From Roseovarius aestuarii (GTDB lineage: Bacteria; Pseudomonadota; Alphaproteobacteria; Rhodobacterales; Rhodobacteraceae): a stretch of DNA of 50,879 bases. The stretch lies in NCBI GenBank assembly GCA_027214255.1, contig JAPWHL010000028.1, positions 1-50,879 on the forward strand. The letters are read 5' to 3'. Position numbers and translations under genes: made by a program. Below the pieces are notes generated by a model that was given only the letters and a program-made list of their open reading frames with translations, was not told where the DNA came from and ran no database searches. Every line of letters begins with the position of its first letter. Positions within the stretch are counted from its first letter, which is position 1. Below are positions 16,842 through 27,336 of the stretch, piece by piece.

Positions 16842-17890
16842 TGTTTTTTGCCTCTGACAACGCAGGCCCAATGCACCCGGCGGTTCAAGCCGCGCTGATC
16901 AATGCCGACAGTGGCTTTGCGCCCTCCTACGGGGCCGATCAGATCATGGATGGCGTCCGTTCCAACCTGCGCACCCTATTCGAAGCCCCCCAAGCCGCCA
17001 TCTATCTGGTGTCCACCGGCACGGCTGCAAACGTTCTGGGCCTATCCACTTTGATGCAGCCTTGGCAGACGCTGTTCTGTACTCCGTTGGCCCATATCAA
17101 CGTCGATGAATGCCATGCGCCAGAATTTTACACCGGCGGCGCGAAACTGACTCTGGTGGGAAGCGACGACAAGATGACGCCCGATCAGCTGGATCAGGCC
17201 ATCAACCGCTGGACATTGGGTGACGTGCATACCTCACAGCGTGGGCCCGTCCAAATTACCCAAGTGACCGAGATGGGCCGCCTTTACACGTTGGGCGAAT
17301 TGTCAGCATTGACCGCCGTGGCCCATAGTTATGGGTTGCCGACCTTTATGGACGGTGCACGGTTTGCCAATGCCTGCGCCGCGCTTGGCTGCACACCGGC
17401 AGAGATGTCGTGGAAGGCCGGAATCGACGCGCTGAGTTTTGGTGGTACCAAAAACGGCTGTATGGGCGTCGAGGCGGTCGTATTTTTTGATCCCAAACAC
17501 GCGTGGGAATTCGAATTGCGCCGCAAACGCGGGGCGCATCTGATGTCCAAGCACCGTTATCTTTCCACCCAGATGCAAGCCTATCTGGCAGATGACCTGT
17601 GGTTGCAAACGGCGCGTTCGGCCAATGCCAACGCGGCCCGACTGACCGACGGTCTGCGCAACATTCCCGGACTGACACTCGTGGAAGAACCGCAGGCAAA
17701 CATGATCTTTGCCACCCTGCCCCGGCGCGCGCATCAACATCTGCATGCAGGCGGCGCTGTGTATAGCCTGTGGGGACCGCTTGAGGGTGATCCGGACGAA
17801 CAGCTGATGATGCGTCTTGTCTGTGACTGGTCCATCAGCCACAGCAAGATCGACGAATTCCTGACACTGGCCCAGTCAATCCCGCGCTAA
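16841..17890 (+). CDS. ltaE: Low-specificity L-threonine aldolase
   Basis: A 349-residue PLP enzyme of fold type I that cleaves L-threonine/allo-threonine to glycine and acetaldehyde. MFFASDNAGPMHPAVQAAL opens the beta-eliminating lyase family; HINVDECHAPEFYTGGAKL and FMDGARFANACAALG bind the cofactor; DALSFGGTKNGCMGVEAVVF holds the PLP Lys in the SxGGTKN motif. Length is normal. One-base stop/start overlap with the YcgN gene indicates coupling. Confidence 0.93.
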   Translation: MFFASDNAGPMHPAVQAALINADSGFAPSYGADQIMDGVRSNLRTLFEAPQAAIYLVSTGTAANVLGLSTLMQPWQTLFCTPLAHINVDECHAPEFYTGGAKLTLVGSDDKMTPDQLDQAINRWTLGDVHTSQRGPVQITQVTEMGRLYTLGELSALTAVAHSYGLPTFMDGARFANACAALGCTPAEMSWKAGIDALSFGGTKNGCMGVEAVVFFDPKHAWEFELRRKRGAHLMSKHRYLSTQMQAYLADDLWLQTARSANANAARLTDGLRNIPGLTLVEEPQANMIFATLPRRAHQHLHAGGAVYSLWGPLEGDPDEQLMMRLVCDWSISHSKIDEFLTLAQSIPR

Positions 17891-17918
17891 GGTGCCTGTC
17901 TTGCGGCAGGGGTTTGGG

Positions 17919-18518
17919 CTATAGGAGTCCGGACAAATGTAGTTCCAGATCCTCCAAACGATCCTGCCCCCAGAAGCACTGGCCGTCATCCACCACGTAG
18001 AACGGTGCGCCAAACACTCCGCGCCGCTCCGCCATCTCAAGATTGGCACTGTAGGTTTCAGCGCTTTGCAACAACTGGTTGCCCGCAAGTGCAGGGTCAA
18101 ACCCGGCTGAGGCAAGGCAATCTCGTATGACGTCGTCTTGGGCAATATCGCGCTCTTCGGCCCAGATCGCACGGCCGAACCCATGCACCAACGCCCCCAA
18201 GTTCCCTCCGCCTGCGGCCTGCGCCGCGATGATTGCATAAGATGATGGCGCCGAATTTGTAGGCCAGTAGGCCGGTTCCAACGTCAGTGGCAGTCCAAGG
18301 CGGCGCGCGCGGCGCTCCATGTCCTGAAGGCGATAGGCCTGACGCGACGGATGGCGGTCCTTGGGCGGCATCCCTCCCGTGCGCGCAAACAGCGCCATGA
18401 TATCAAGGGGTCTATAGGTGACGTTCGCCCCGGTCCGACTCGCAATGTCATCCAGTGCTGTCCCCGTCAGGTAGGTAAAAGGAGACAAGGTGGAGAAAAA
18501 ATAGTCAATATCGGCCAT
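17919..18518 (-). CDS. 2-hydroxychromene-2-carboxylate isomerase-like (DsbA family)
   Basis: A 199-residue thioredoxin-fold protein of the HCCA isomerase/kappa-GST group. IDYFFSTLSPFTYLTGTAL carries the active-site Ser in place of the DsbA Cys, YRPLDIMALFARTGG follows, and GVFGAPFYVVDDGQCFWGQD is the cis-Pro loop. HCCA isomerases act in naphthalene breakdown using glutathione, but no aromatic pathway genes are adjacent, so a general glutathione-linked isomerase or transferase role is more likely. Convergent with ltaE. Confidence 0.88.
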   Translation of the reverse strand: MADIDYFFSTLSPFTYLTGTALDDIASRTGANVTYRPLDIMALFARTGGMPPKDRHPSRQAYRLQDMERRARRLGLPLTLEPAYWPTNSAPSSYAIIAAQAAGGGNLGALVHGFGRAIWAEERDIAQDDVIRDCLASAGFDPALAGNQLLQSAETYSANLEMAERRGVFGAPFYVVDDGQCFWGQDRLEDLELHLSGLL

Positions 18519-18625
18519 TTCCGGGGGGTCCTATGCGTTTGCGTGGTTTTGCCGGACCCTAAGCCCATGCTATGCGGTGTCAACGTCGCGAATCTGTCAC
18601 AAACAGCGCTATAGGGACATTTCAC

Positions 18626-19642
18626 ATGCCAGCCACCTCGGAACCCAAACTGATCTCGGGCAATGCCAACATGCCGCTGGCCACCGCCATTGCACGGCGT
18701 ATGTCGATGCACCGTGGCGTCAATGTCGGCTTGGTCGACGCCCGAGTCGAACGCTTTAACGATGGCGAAATTTTTGTCGAAGTGTATGAGAATGTCCGCG
18801 GCGAGGATATGTTCATCATCCAGCCGACATCGAACCCGGCGAATGACAACCTGATGGAACTGTTGATCATGGCCGACGCGCTGCGCCGCTCGTCAGCACG
18901 TCGGATCACTGCCGTTATCCCCTATTTCGGATATGCCCGCCAAGATCGACGCTCAAAGGCGCGCACGCCGATCTCGGCCAAACTGGTCGCGAACATGATT
19001 GTCGAAGCCGGGATCGAACGGGTCCTGACGATGGATCTCCACGCGGCACAAATTCAGGGCTTTTTTGATATTCCCGTGGACAACCTATATGCCTCGCCGG
19101 TGTTTGCGCTGGATATCATGAAGCAGTTCAAGGGCTCGCTGGATGACGTCATGATCGTATCGCCCGATGTAGGTGGTGTGGCACGCGCACGTGAATTGGC
19201 CAAGCGGATCAATGCACCGCTGTCGATCGTGGACAAACGCCGCGAGAAGGCTGGCGAAGTGGCCGAAATGACCATCATCGGCGATGTCACAGACAAGAAA
19301 TGTATCATTGTAGATGACATGTGCGACACGGCCGGAACCTTGTGCAAAGCGGCGCAAGTTTTGATCGATAACGGCGCATCCGAAGTGCACGCCTACACCA
19401 CTCACGGCGTGATGTCCGGCCCCGCCGTGGAGCGGATCACCAATTCGGTTTTGAAATCAATGGTCATCACCGACAGTATCGCCCCCTCCGAGGCCGTACG
19501 CGCGACACCGAATATCCGTATCATTCCTACCGCACCAATGTTTGCCCAAGCGATCCTGAACATCTGGAACGGCACGTCCGTGTCGTCTCTGTTCGAGACA
19601 CCGACACTGGAACCCGTTTACGAAGGTCAGTTTGGCAGCTAA
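18626..19642 (+). CDS. prs: Ribose-phosphate pyrophosphokinase (PRPP synthase)
   Basis: A 338-residue class I PRPP synthase making PRPP from ribose 5-phosphate and ATP for nucleotide, His and Trp synthesis. It shows [20 protein letters not shown], the ATP-binding [40 protein letters not shown] and the PRPP loop [14 protein letters not shown]. The frame is open from 18572, but the ATG at 18626 ([12 protein letters not shown]) is the family start. A perfect palindrome follows the stop. Confidence 0.96.
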   Translation: MPATSEPKLISGNANMPLATAIARRMSMHRGVNVGLVDARVERFNDGEIFVEVYENVRGEDMFIIQPTSNPANDNLMELLIMADALRRSSARRITAVIPYFGYARQDRRSKARTPISAKLVANMIVEAGIERVLTMDLHAAQIQGFFDIPVDNLYASPVFALDIMKQFKGSLDDVMIVSPDVGGVARARELAKRINAPLSIVDKRREKAGEVAEMTIIGDVTDKKCIIVDDMCDTAGTLCKAAQVLIDNGASEVHAYTTHGVMSGPAVERITNSVLKSMVITDSIAPSEAVRATPNIRIIPTAPMFAQAILNIWNGTSVSSLFETPTLEPVYEGQFGS

Positions 19643-19659
19643 CTGAATCGACAGGACAG

Positions 19660-19685
19660 GTAAGGTGCGCTTAAGCGCACCTTAC
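19660..19685. terminator. Perfect palindrome after prs, probable bidirectional terminator
   Basis: A 26-bp exact palindrome: GTAAGGTGCGCTT (19660-19672) and its complement AAGCGCACCTTAC (19673-19685). It lies between the converging prs and lectin genes. There is no marked U-tract on either side; related elements occur at 9550 and 13811. Confidence 0.55.
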
Positions 19686-19695
19686 GCCAATATCT

Positions 19696-20046
19696 CTAGT
19701 ACAGCCCCCAGTCGTCTTCGTGGCACAGTTCACCAAACGCCATCCAGCGGACACGGGCACGGGCGACCTTGGTATCGGCCCATGTGCGAAACACCACTTC
19801 GAACCCATTTTCAGAGATGTTTTCAGCGCTCACTTCAACGCGTGAATTCGTCCCACAATCAATGTCCCACATCGACAGCGCGCATTGCACAACCGGACAG
19901 CTGCGGAATGGTTCAGTAAAGCGGATTGTATGGCGGCGCATCCGATCTCCATCGCCGGTCCACATTTCGCCACCGCTTTCATAGTCCGAAAACAGGACGA
20001 TTTCGCCCTGGTCGATGCCAATCAGTTTGTTGTCAAAGCGTTTCAT
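19696..20046 (-). CDS. H-type lectin domain protein
   Basis: A 116-residue protein made almost wholly of one H-type lectin domain (PF09458-like): RRHTIRFTEPFRSCPVVQCA, LSMWDIDCGTNSRVEVSAEN and the signature VVFRTWADTKVARARVRWMA. The domain binds GalNAc-type sugars in invertebrate agglutinins; bacterial copies are uncharacterised. No signal peptide, so its location is unclear. Four Cys are present. Monocistronic, convergent with prs. Confidence 0.82.
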   Translation of the reverse strand: MKRFDNKLIGIDQGEIVLFSDYESGGEMWTGDGDRMRRHTIRFTEPFRSCPVVQCALSMWDIDCGTNSRVEVSAENISENGFEVVFRTWADTKVARARVRWMAFGELCHEDDWGLY

Positions 20047-20151
20047 ATCAAATTCTGTTCTGCCTCTTCCCGGTCATAGTGCACAATCCGGGCAGAAGTG
20101 CGATTTATTGGTGGCCGCTTAGCGCCATTTTTCCGTCGCAGGCTTTACACA

Positions 20152-20187
20152 TAAAAATGGCCCGTTCGTGATCATCACGCACGGGCC
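20152..20187 (-). terminator. Rho-independent terminator of the atp operon
   Basis: On the minus strand GGCCCGT (20187-20181) and ACGGGCC (20165-20159) pair, with an inner GTGAT/ATCAC stem, followed by ATTTTTAT. It is 35 bp past the atpC stop. Confidence 0.85.
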
Positions 20188-20221
20188 TTGATCCAAGTGT
20201 TCCTCTGTAGGAACAGTCAGG

Positions 20222-20647
20222 TTAGTGAGCGGTCAACCCGATCTCATCACCCATTGCCACCATATCGGCCAGCAATTTCGCGGCGTCATCCACCGGCCCT
20301 GGCTCATTGACGAAGGTTTCTTGCGCCTTGGCCAGCTTGTCGGTGGCCACGTCTACAAGCGCCTTGAACGTATCTTGTGTCATTTCGCCGCGCGGGATCG
20401 CCTGCTCGGCCAAAACCGACACGCCCGAAGCGTTGATTTCTGCAAACCCACCGGTAACGGCGAATTCCAGATCGCCTTCGGGTCCCGATACTTTCAGGAT
20501 GCCGGGACGCAGGGTCGTGATCAGCGGGCTGTGGTCAGCCATCGCCGTCAAGTTACCCTCGGCGCCGGGGATCTGAATTTCACGGGCCTGAACGGATGCC
20601 ATCAGGCGTTCGGGCGAAACCAGGTCGAATTGCACTGTGTCAGCCAT
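20222..20647 (-). CDS. atpC: ATP synthase F1 subunit epsilon
   Basis: A 141-residue central-stalk subunit that couples rotation and inhibits ATP hydrolysis. The beta-sandwich domain is clear: [40 protein letters not shown] and [20 protein letters not shown]. The C-terminal helical part is short, as usual in alphaproteobacteria. Last gene of atpHAGDC, 75 bp after atpD. Confidence 0.97.
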   Translation of the reverse strand: MADTVQFDLVSPERLMASVQAREIQIPGAEGNLTAMADHSPLITTLRPGILKVSGPEGDLEFAVTGGFAEINASGVSVLAEQAIPRGEMTQDTFKALVDVATDKLAKAQETFVNEPGPVDDAAKLLADMVAMGDEIGLTAH

Positions 20648-20722
20648 GTTAGGCCTCCTGTCATTCGCGGGGACCAGGGCGCGTTACTCCGCGCCCCGGC
20701 TTTGGGCATTATTGCGTGGCTC

Positions 20723-22168
<1,446 letters not shown>

Positions 22169-23050
22169 CTAGAGCGCTTCCGCGCCCGAAATGATTTCAA
22201 TCAGCTCATTCGTGATGACGGCCTGACGCGAGCGGTTGTACTGAATGGTCAGGTTGTCGATCATCTCGCCAGCGTTGCGGGTGGCGTTGTCCATGGCGGA
22301 CATGCGCGCGCCTTGTTCAGACGCAGCATTTTCCAACAGCGCCGCAAAGATGGCTGTCGCCACCCCGCGCGGTAGAAGATCGGCCAGAATGGCCTGTTCA
22401 TCCGGCTCATAGTCATAGAATGCGCCGTCTTCGGCCCCTGCTTCGGCAGGCGCTTCAAAGTCAGCCGGAATGATCTGCTGTGCCGTCGGAATCTGCGACA
22501 CGACGTTTTGGAATTGGGCGAAATAGATTTTCGCAACGTCGAATTCACCAGCGTCAAACCGTTCCAGAATGCTGGCGGCCACGCCCTGCGCATTGCCATA
22601 TCCAACGTATTTTACGTCCGACAGGTCAACGTGCTGAACAAAGTGGCTCCCCAGCTCGCGACGCAACGCGTCGCGGCCCTTTTTACCAACGGTAATGATT
22701 TTAACCGTCTTGCCTTCGGCGAGCAGCGCATTGGCGTCCTGACGGGCAAGTTTGGCGATGTTCGAGTTGAACCCGCCGCACAGACCGCGTTCGGACGTCA
22801 TCACAACCAACAGGTAGGTCTGGTCCGACCCGGTCCCGCTGAGCAGTTTGGGCGCGCCTTCGGATTTCCCGACGGACGCGGCCAAACGCCCCATAACGGC
22901 GTTAAAACGCTCGGTATAGGGGCGCGCGGCCTCGGCGCTTTCCTGCGCGCGGCGCAGTTTAGCAGCCGCAACCATTTGCATGGCCTTGGTGATCTTGCGG
23001 GTCGACTTGACCGACTCGATCCTCATTTTAAGGTCTTTGAGACTTGGCAT
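22169..23050 (-). CDS. atpG: ATP synthase F1 subunit gamma
   Basis: A 293-residue rotor shaft. The N-terminal coiled helix [20 protein letters not shown], then [16 protein letters not shown], and the C-terminal helix [20 protein letters not shown], then [20 protein letters not shown], are diagnostic, with the conserved [14 protein letters not shown] loop. Nineteen bases separate it from atpA. Confidence 0.98.
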   Translation of the reverse strand: MPSLKDLKMRIESVKSTRKITKAMQMVAAAKLRRAQESAEAARPYTERFNAVMGRLAASVGKSEGAPKLLSGTGSDQTYLLVVMTSERGLCGGFNSNIAKLARQDANALLAEGKTVKIITVGKKGRDALRRELGSHFVQHVDLSDVKYVGYGNAQGVAASILERFDAGEFDVAKIYFAQFQNVVSQIPTAQQIIPADFEAPAEAGAEDGAFYDYEPDEQAILADLLPRGVATAIFAALLENAASEQGARMSAMDNATRNAGEMIDNLTIQYNRSRQAVITNELIEIISGAEAL

Positions 23051-23069
23051 GTGCCCCTAGTCCTTTCCC

Positions 23070-24608
23070 TTAAGCGAAATCAGCGGCGAATTCGTCCAGC
23101 GCTGCTTTGATCGTGGCCTCGGCGTCCCCTTTGATCTTGGGGTCCTCCTTGGTGATCATGTCCAGAACGTCCGAATGCTTACCGCGAAGGTGTGCCAGCA
23201 GACCGGCTTCGAAACGACCGACGTCCTTGACTGCGATCTTGTCGAGATAGCCTTTTGTACCGGCATAGATGACGCAAACGATTTCAGCGTTGGTCAGCGG
23301 CGAATACTGTGGCTGTTTCATCAGCTCGGTCAGGCGTGCACCACGGTTCAGCAACTGCTGTGTGGCCGCATCCAGATCAGAACCGAACTGAGCAAAGGCC
23401 GCCATTTCGCGGTACTGCGCCAATTCCAGTTTCACAGGGCCCGCAACGGATTTCATCGCGTTCGTCTGAGCAGAGGAGCCCACACGCGAAACCGACAGAC
23501 CGGTGTTCACAGCAGGGCGGATACCTTGATAGAACAGCTCGGTTTCCAAGAAGATCTGACCGTCGGTGATCGAAATCACGTTGGTAGGAATAAACGCGGA
23601 AACGTCACCACCCTGAGTTTCGATGATCGGCAGAGCCGTCAACGAACCGGAACCGTTGTCTTCGTTCAGTTTTGCCGAACGTTCCAGCAGGCGAGAGTGC
23701 AGATAGAAAACGTCACCAGGATAGGCTTCGCGTCCGGGTGGACGACGCAGCAACAGCGACATCTGGCGATAGGCCACGGCCTGTTTGGACAGATCATCAT
23801 AAACGATCAGAGCGTGACGGCCGTTGTCGCGGAAATGCTCGGCGATGGCTGTTGCCGAATAAGGTGCCAGGAACTGCATCGGTGCCGGGTCGGACGCGGT
23901 AGCAGCAACAACGATCGAATATTCGATCGCGCCGCTTTCTTCCAGCTTTTTCACCAGCTGCGCAACTGTCGACCGTTTCTGACCGATCGCAACGTAAACG
24001 CAATACAGTTTTTTGCTTTCATCGTCGCCAGCGGCGTCGTTGATGGACTTCTGGTTCAGAATAGTGTCCAGCGCGATGGCTGTTTTACCGGTCTGACGGT
24101 CCCCAATGATCAGCTCACGCTGGCCACGACCAACGGGGATCATGCTGTCGACGGCTTTCAGGCCGGTCGCCATGGGTTCGTGCACAGATTTACGTGGGAT
24201 AATGCCGGGGGCTTTAACATCGGCCAGTCCACGAGTTTTGGACTTGATGGGGCCTTTGCCATCCAGAGGGTTGCCCAGACCGTCAACGACGCGGCCCAGC
24301 AGGCCATCACCGATTGGCACGTCCACGATGGACTTTGTGCGCTTGACGATATCGCCTTCCTTGATGTCCCGGTCGGACCCGAAGATCACGACACCGACGT
24401 TGTCGGCTTCAAGGTTCAGGGCCATGCCCATGATGGCACCGGGGAATTCGACCAGCTCGCCGGCTTGTACGTTGTCCAGGCCGTGAACGCGGGCGATGCC
24501 GTCACCCACTGACAGAACGCGGCCCACTTCGGCCACTTCGGCGTCTTGGCCGAAATTCTTGATCTGGTCCTTCAGGATTGCAGAAATCTCTGCGGCTTGG
24601 ATACCCAT
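23070..24608 (-). CDS. atpA: ATP synthase F1 subunit alpha
   Basis: A 512-residue non-catalytic nucleotide-binding subunit. It starts [20 protein letters not shown]; Walker A is [18 protein letters not shown], the interface Arg region is [20 protein letters not shown], and [20 protein letters not shown] is conserved. Its start directly follows the atpH stop codon (adjacent, no gap), indicating coupled translation. Confidence 0.99.
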   Translation of the reverse strand: MGIQAAEISAILKDQIKNFGQDAEVAEVGRVLSVGDGIARVHGLDNVQAGELVEFPGAIMGMALNLEADNVGVVIFGSDRDIKEGDIVKRTKSIVDVPIGDGLLGRVVDGLGNPLDGKGPIKSKTRGLADVKAPGIIPRKSVHEPMATGLKAVDSMIPVGRGQRELIIGDRQTGKTAIALDTILNQKSINDAAGDDESKKLYCVYVAIGQKRSTVAQLVKKLEESGAIEYSIVVAATASDPAPMQFLAPYSATAIAEHFRDNGRHALIVYDDLSKQAVAYRQMSLLLRRPPGREAYPGDVFYLHSRLLERSAKLNEDNGSGSLTALPIIETQGGDVSAFIPTNVISITDGQIFLETELFYQGIRPAVNTGLSVSRVGSSAQTNAMKSVAGPVKLELAQYREMAAFAQFGSDLDAATQQLLNRGARLTELMKQPQYSPLTNAEIVCVIYAGTKGYLDKIAVKDVGRFEAGLLAHLRGKHSDVLDMITKEDPKIKGDAEATIKAALDEFAADFA

Positions 24609-25169
24609 TTATCCGACCTCTTTCATTGAACTCTGGAGGGAGGAGAGCTTGGAGCGGATCGACGTATCGATCATCTTCGAGCCCACCTTTACAATTAGTC
24701 CGCCGATGAGGGTTTCATCGACAGAAGCGTTGATTTTAACGGCTTTACCGACACGCGCTGTCAGCGACTTGGTCAGTTTATCGGCCTGTGCCTTGGTCAG
24801 GGCCTTGGCACTGGTGACGTCGGCACTGACTTCACCTTTTTCTTCCGCCATCAGCGCGCGCAGTTGAACAAGCAACTGAGGCACAGCAAACAGGCGACGG
24901 TTTTTCGCCATGACACCCAGCCCGCGCGCCAAGGCGGGGGCCAGTTTAAGTTTGTCTGCAATCGCGGCGACGGCTTTGCCCTGATCTTCGCGGCTGACGA
25001 CCGGGCTATTGATCATGTTACGAAGATCGTCGCTGACGTCCAAAGCGTCGGACAGCGCGGTGACACTGCCCTCCAATTTAGACAGCCGTTTAGTCTCTTT
25101 GGCAGTCTCAAAGATGGCCGTCGCATAACGCGCGGCAATACCGGAGGCAATCGAAGCTGGTTCGGACAC
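24609..25169 (-). CDS. atpH: ATP synthase F1 subunit delta
   Basis: A 186-residue peripheral-stalk subunit joining F1 to the b/b' stator. IASGIAARYATAIFETAKET is the typical opening; the C-terminal domain ends LIGGLIVKVGSKMIDTSIRS, KLSSLQSSMKEVG. The frame is open to 25319, but the GTG at 25169 (VSEPASIASG) with GGAAGGG upstream gives the family length. First gene of atpHAGDC; F0 genes are not nearby, as is normal in alphaproteobacteria. Confidence 0.96.
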   Translation of the reverse strand: MSEPASIASGIAARYATAIFETAKETKRLSKLEGSVTALSDALDVSDDLRNMINSPVVSREDQGKAVAAIADKLKLAPALARGLGVMAKNRRLFAVPQLLVQLRALMAEEKGEVSADVTSAKALTKAQADKLTKSLTARVGKAVKINASVDETLIGGLIVKVGSKMIDTSIRSKLSSLQSSMKEVG

Positions 25170-25505
25170 GTCCACCCTTCCGACAGTTAGGCCCCGGTTA
25201 TCGACGCGGGTGCGTCTTCCGGGGGCGTTGTGAGTATCAACTACTCGTATCACTGTAATCCGGCGTGGGTCTAGCAGAGCCTTTCCGTCTTGCCAAGTTG
25301 CTACGCCGAGCGGCGGCAACGCTTAAAATCCTTTGCCTTCAATGCCTTGATCAAGCTGCGACGCTTTGCGCAGGATTTTTGCATGCAAAAACTTATCTTT
25401 TCCATCACGTTTTCGCGATTCCCTACGCAGTGAACGCCCCCACTTGACCCAAATCAGCGCCCGACTGTTTGCGCTATCAGGAGTTTTGCCGACTGTGATC
25501 TGCCC
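25170..25505. promoter_or_regulatory. Intergenic region upstream of atpHAGDC
   Basis: About 336 bp without a credible gene between atpH and a minus-strand methyltransferase gene. It must hold the atp operon promoter and the end of the methyltransferase gene's upstream neighbour region. I could not pick a convincing -35/-10 pair. No terminator-like hairpin with a U-tract was seen for the methyltransferase. Confidence 0.35.
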
Positions 25506-26252
25506 CTAGGCTGGGCCGGTTACTGGTTTGGGGCGCGGGCTGAGGGCCTCCAGCGGTTTGCGTACACTCGCCTTGAGGCCGGGGCCACTGGGGGCCTGCA
25601 CCCGTTTGGAGGCCTCAACCATCAACACGCCTCCGGCGGCCACCACCGACAGCTTGCCGCCCAGGCGTTCCCACATACCGGCTGTTTTGCGCCAGAAGCG
25701 TCGCGTGCTGGGGGGCTGATACAATGTGGTTGCGTGACGTTCCGGTAAAAAGCTGTGCGCCTTTAGCTGGGTCTCCAACTGGGTCTGGCTATAGGGCCGC
25801 CCATACCCGAACGGCGTGCGATCACTGCGCGACCACAGACCCGCGCGGTTGGGCACGACAAACAAGGCCGATCCACCCGGTCCCAATACGCGCCAGCACT
25901 CCTCCAGTAAATCGGCGGGCCGCTCGCTTGTTTCCAACCCATGCACCAGCAAAAGCTTGTCCACGCGCCCGGTCTCCAATGGCCAGAATGTTTCCTCGCA
26001 CAGAACACTGACATTGGGCATGCCCTGCGGCCAGCGGATCACCCCTTGGGGCCCGGGCATAAGCCCGATCACCCGGCGCGCATCCGATAGATAGGGACGC
26101 AGAAACGGCACGGCAAAGCCATAGCCAACCACAGTTTGCCCTTTTGCCTCTGGCCAGATAGAGGCCATTTCGGCACGCACCGTCTTTTGCACCGCGCGCC
26201 CCAGCGCGTTGCGATAATAAAAATTACGTAGCTCCTGCACATCAAGATGCAT
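25506..26252 (-). CDS. Class I SAM-dependent methyltransferase-like protein
   Basis: A 248-residue protein. [20 protein letters not shown] opens it; [15 protein letters not shown] is the motif I SAM loop in modified form (G-Y-G), [12 protein letters not shown] follows strand 2, and [20 protein letters not shown] and [20 protein letters not shown] give motifs for strands 4 and 5. Methyl acceptor is unknown. The frame opens at ATG 26270; the ATG at 26252, with GGGTGGG before it, fits better. Divergent from gloB. Confidence 0.82.
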   Translation of the reverse strand: MHLDVQELRNFYYRNALGRAVQKTVRAEMASIWPEAKGQTVVGYGFAVPFLRPYLSDARRVIGLMPGPQGVIRWPQGMPNVSVLCEETFWPLETGRVDKLLLVHGLETSERPADLLEECWRVLGPGGSALFVVPNRAGLWSRSDRTPFGYGRPYSQTQLETQLKAHSFLPERHATTLYQPPSTRRFWRKTAGMWERLGGKLSVVAAGGVLMVEASKRVQAPSGPGLKASVRKPLEALSPRPKPVTGPA

Positions 26253-26378
26253 TGCACCCACCCGGATCATCCGTCACTCTAAACTCCTAACGCATTTCCC
26301 GGCAGACCCAAAGCGGGAAACCATACCGGGACAACAGACGCGCCATCCAAGGCGCGCCTAAGACAAACAGGAGCGCCC

Positions 26379-27146
26379 ATGCCATTCGATCTGGTGACTA
26401 TCCCGTGCCTTGACGACAATTACGCCTTTTTGGCGCATGACCCGATGACGGGTGCCACTTTGGCTGTCGATGTGCCCGAGGCAAAACCGATCATCGCCGA
26501 GTTGGACGCGCGGGGCTGGACGCTTGGCCATGTTCTGCTGACCCATCACCACGCCGATCATGTGCAGGGTCTGCCCGAATTGCTGGCCGCGCACCCGGCC
26601 AAAGTCATTGGTGCCGCTGCCGATGCTCATCGTCTGCCCGCGCTCGATATTGCCGTTGCAGATGGTGATACGATCACGATCGGGCAGCAGGCTGGCGATG
26701 TCATGGACGTGTCGGGCCATACCGTGGGCCATATCGCGGTGCATTTTGCAGATGCTGGCATTGTTTTCACCGCCGACAGCCTGATGGCGATGGGCTGTGG
26801 CCGTTTGTTTGAGGGCACTCCAGATCAGATGTGGCGCTCTCTATCGCGCCTTGCCGCGTTGCCGGGTGAAACCATTGTCTGTTCGGGTCACGAATACACG
26901 CAGGCCAATGCAAAATTCGCGTTGACTATTGATCCGGACAATCGCGCGCTTATCTCTCGTTCAGACGCAATCAACGCGGCCCGTGCCGCAGGACAGCCAA
27001 CCGTCCCTTCAACCCTGGCCCAGGAACTGGACACCAATCCATTTCTACGTGCCTCAGACCCATCAATCCGCGCGCGCCTGTCGATGGAAAACGCACCCGA
27101 TGCCGAGGTCTTTGCCGAGATTCGGGCGCGCAAGGACAGGTTTTGA
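26379..27146 (+). CDS. gloB: Hydroxyacylglutathione hydrolase (glyoxalase II)
   Basis: A 255-residue metallo-beta-lactamase-fold thioesterase that hydrolyses S-D-lactoylglutathione to lactate and glutathione, completing methylglyoxal detoxification. Metal site: VLLTHHHADHVQGLPELL (THxHxDH), the second-shell VSGHTVGHIAVHF, and the bridging Asp in VFTADSLMAMGCGRLFEG. C-terminal glutathione-binding region: CSGHEYTQANAKFALTIDP. AGGAG precedes the ATG. Confidence 0.96.
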   Translation: MPFDLVTIPCLDDNYAFLAHDPMTGATLAVDVPEAKPIIAELDARGWTLGHVLLTHHHADHVQGLPELLAAHPAKVIGAAADAHRLPALDIAVADGDTITIGQQAGDVMDVSGHTVGHIAVHFADAGIVFTADSLMAMGCGRLFEGTPDQMWRSLSRLAALPGETIVCSGHEYTQANAKFALTIDPDNRALISRSDAINAARAAGQPTVPSTLAQELDTNPFLRASDPSIRARLSMENAPDAEVFAEIRARKDRF

Positions 27147-27336
27147 AACCCGCCAATGAGGCTGCGTTCATCCGGCGCAGCCAGCAACAAAATGGGGCGC
27201 ATGCGCCGCGAAACACAGAAAAGTGACCGTATTTCAATAAAAAACCTTGAAGATGCGGGCATATCGACCAAACCTTAAGACTATCAGGCCAAGGTCCACG
27301 ACAAACCGCTGGACCAGATAAGAAGGAGCACCCAAC

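Noticed and set aside
17919..18518. A naphthalene degradation gene (nahD).
   Set aside because: No other aromatic catabolism genes are nearby; family members have wider roles.
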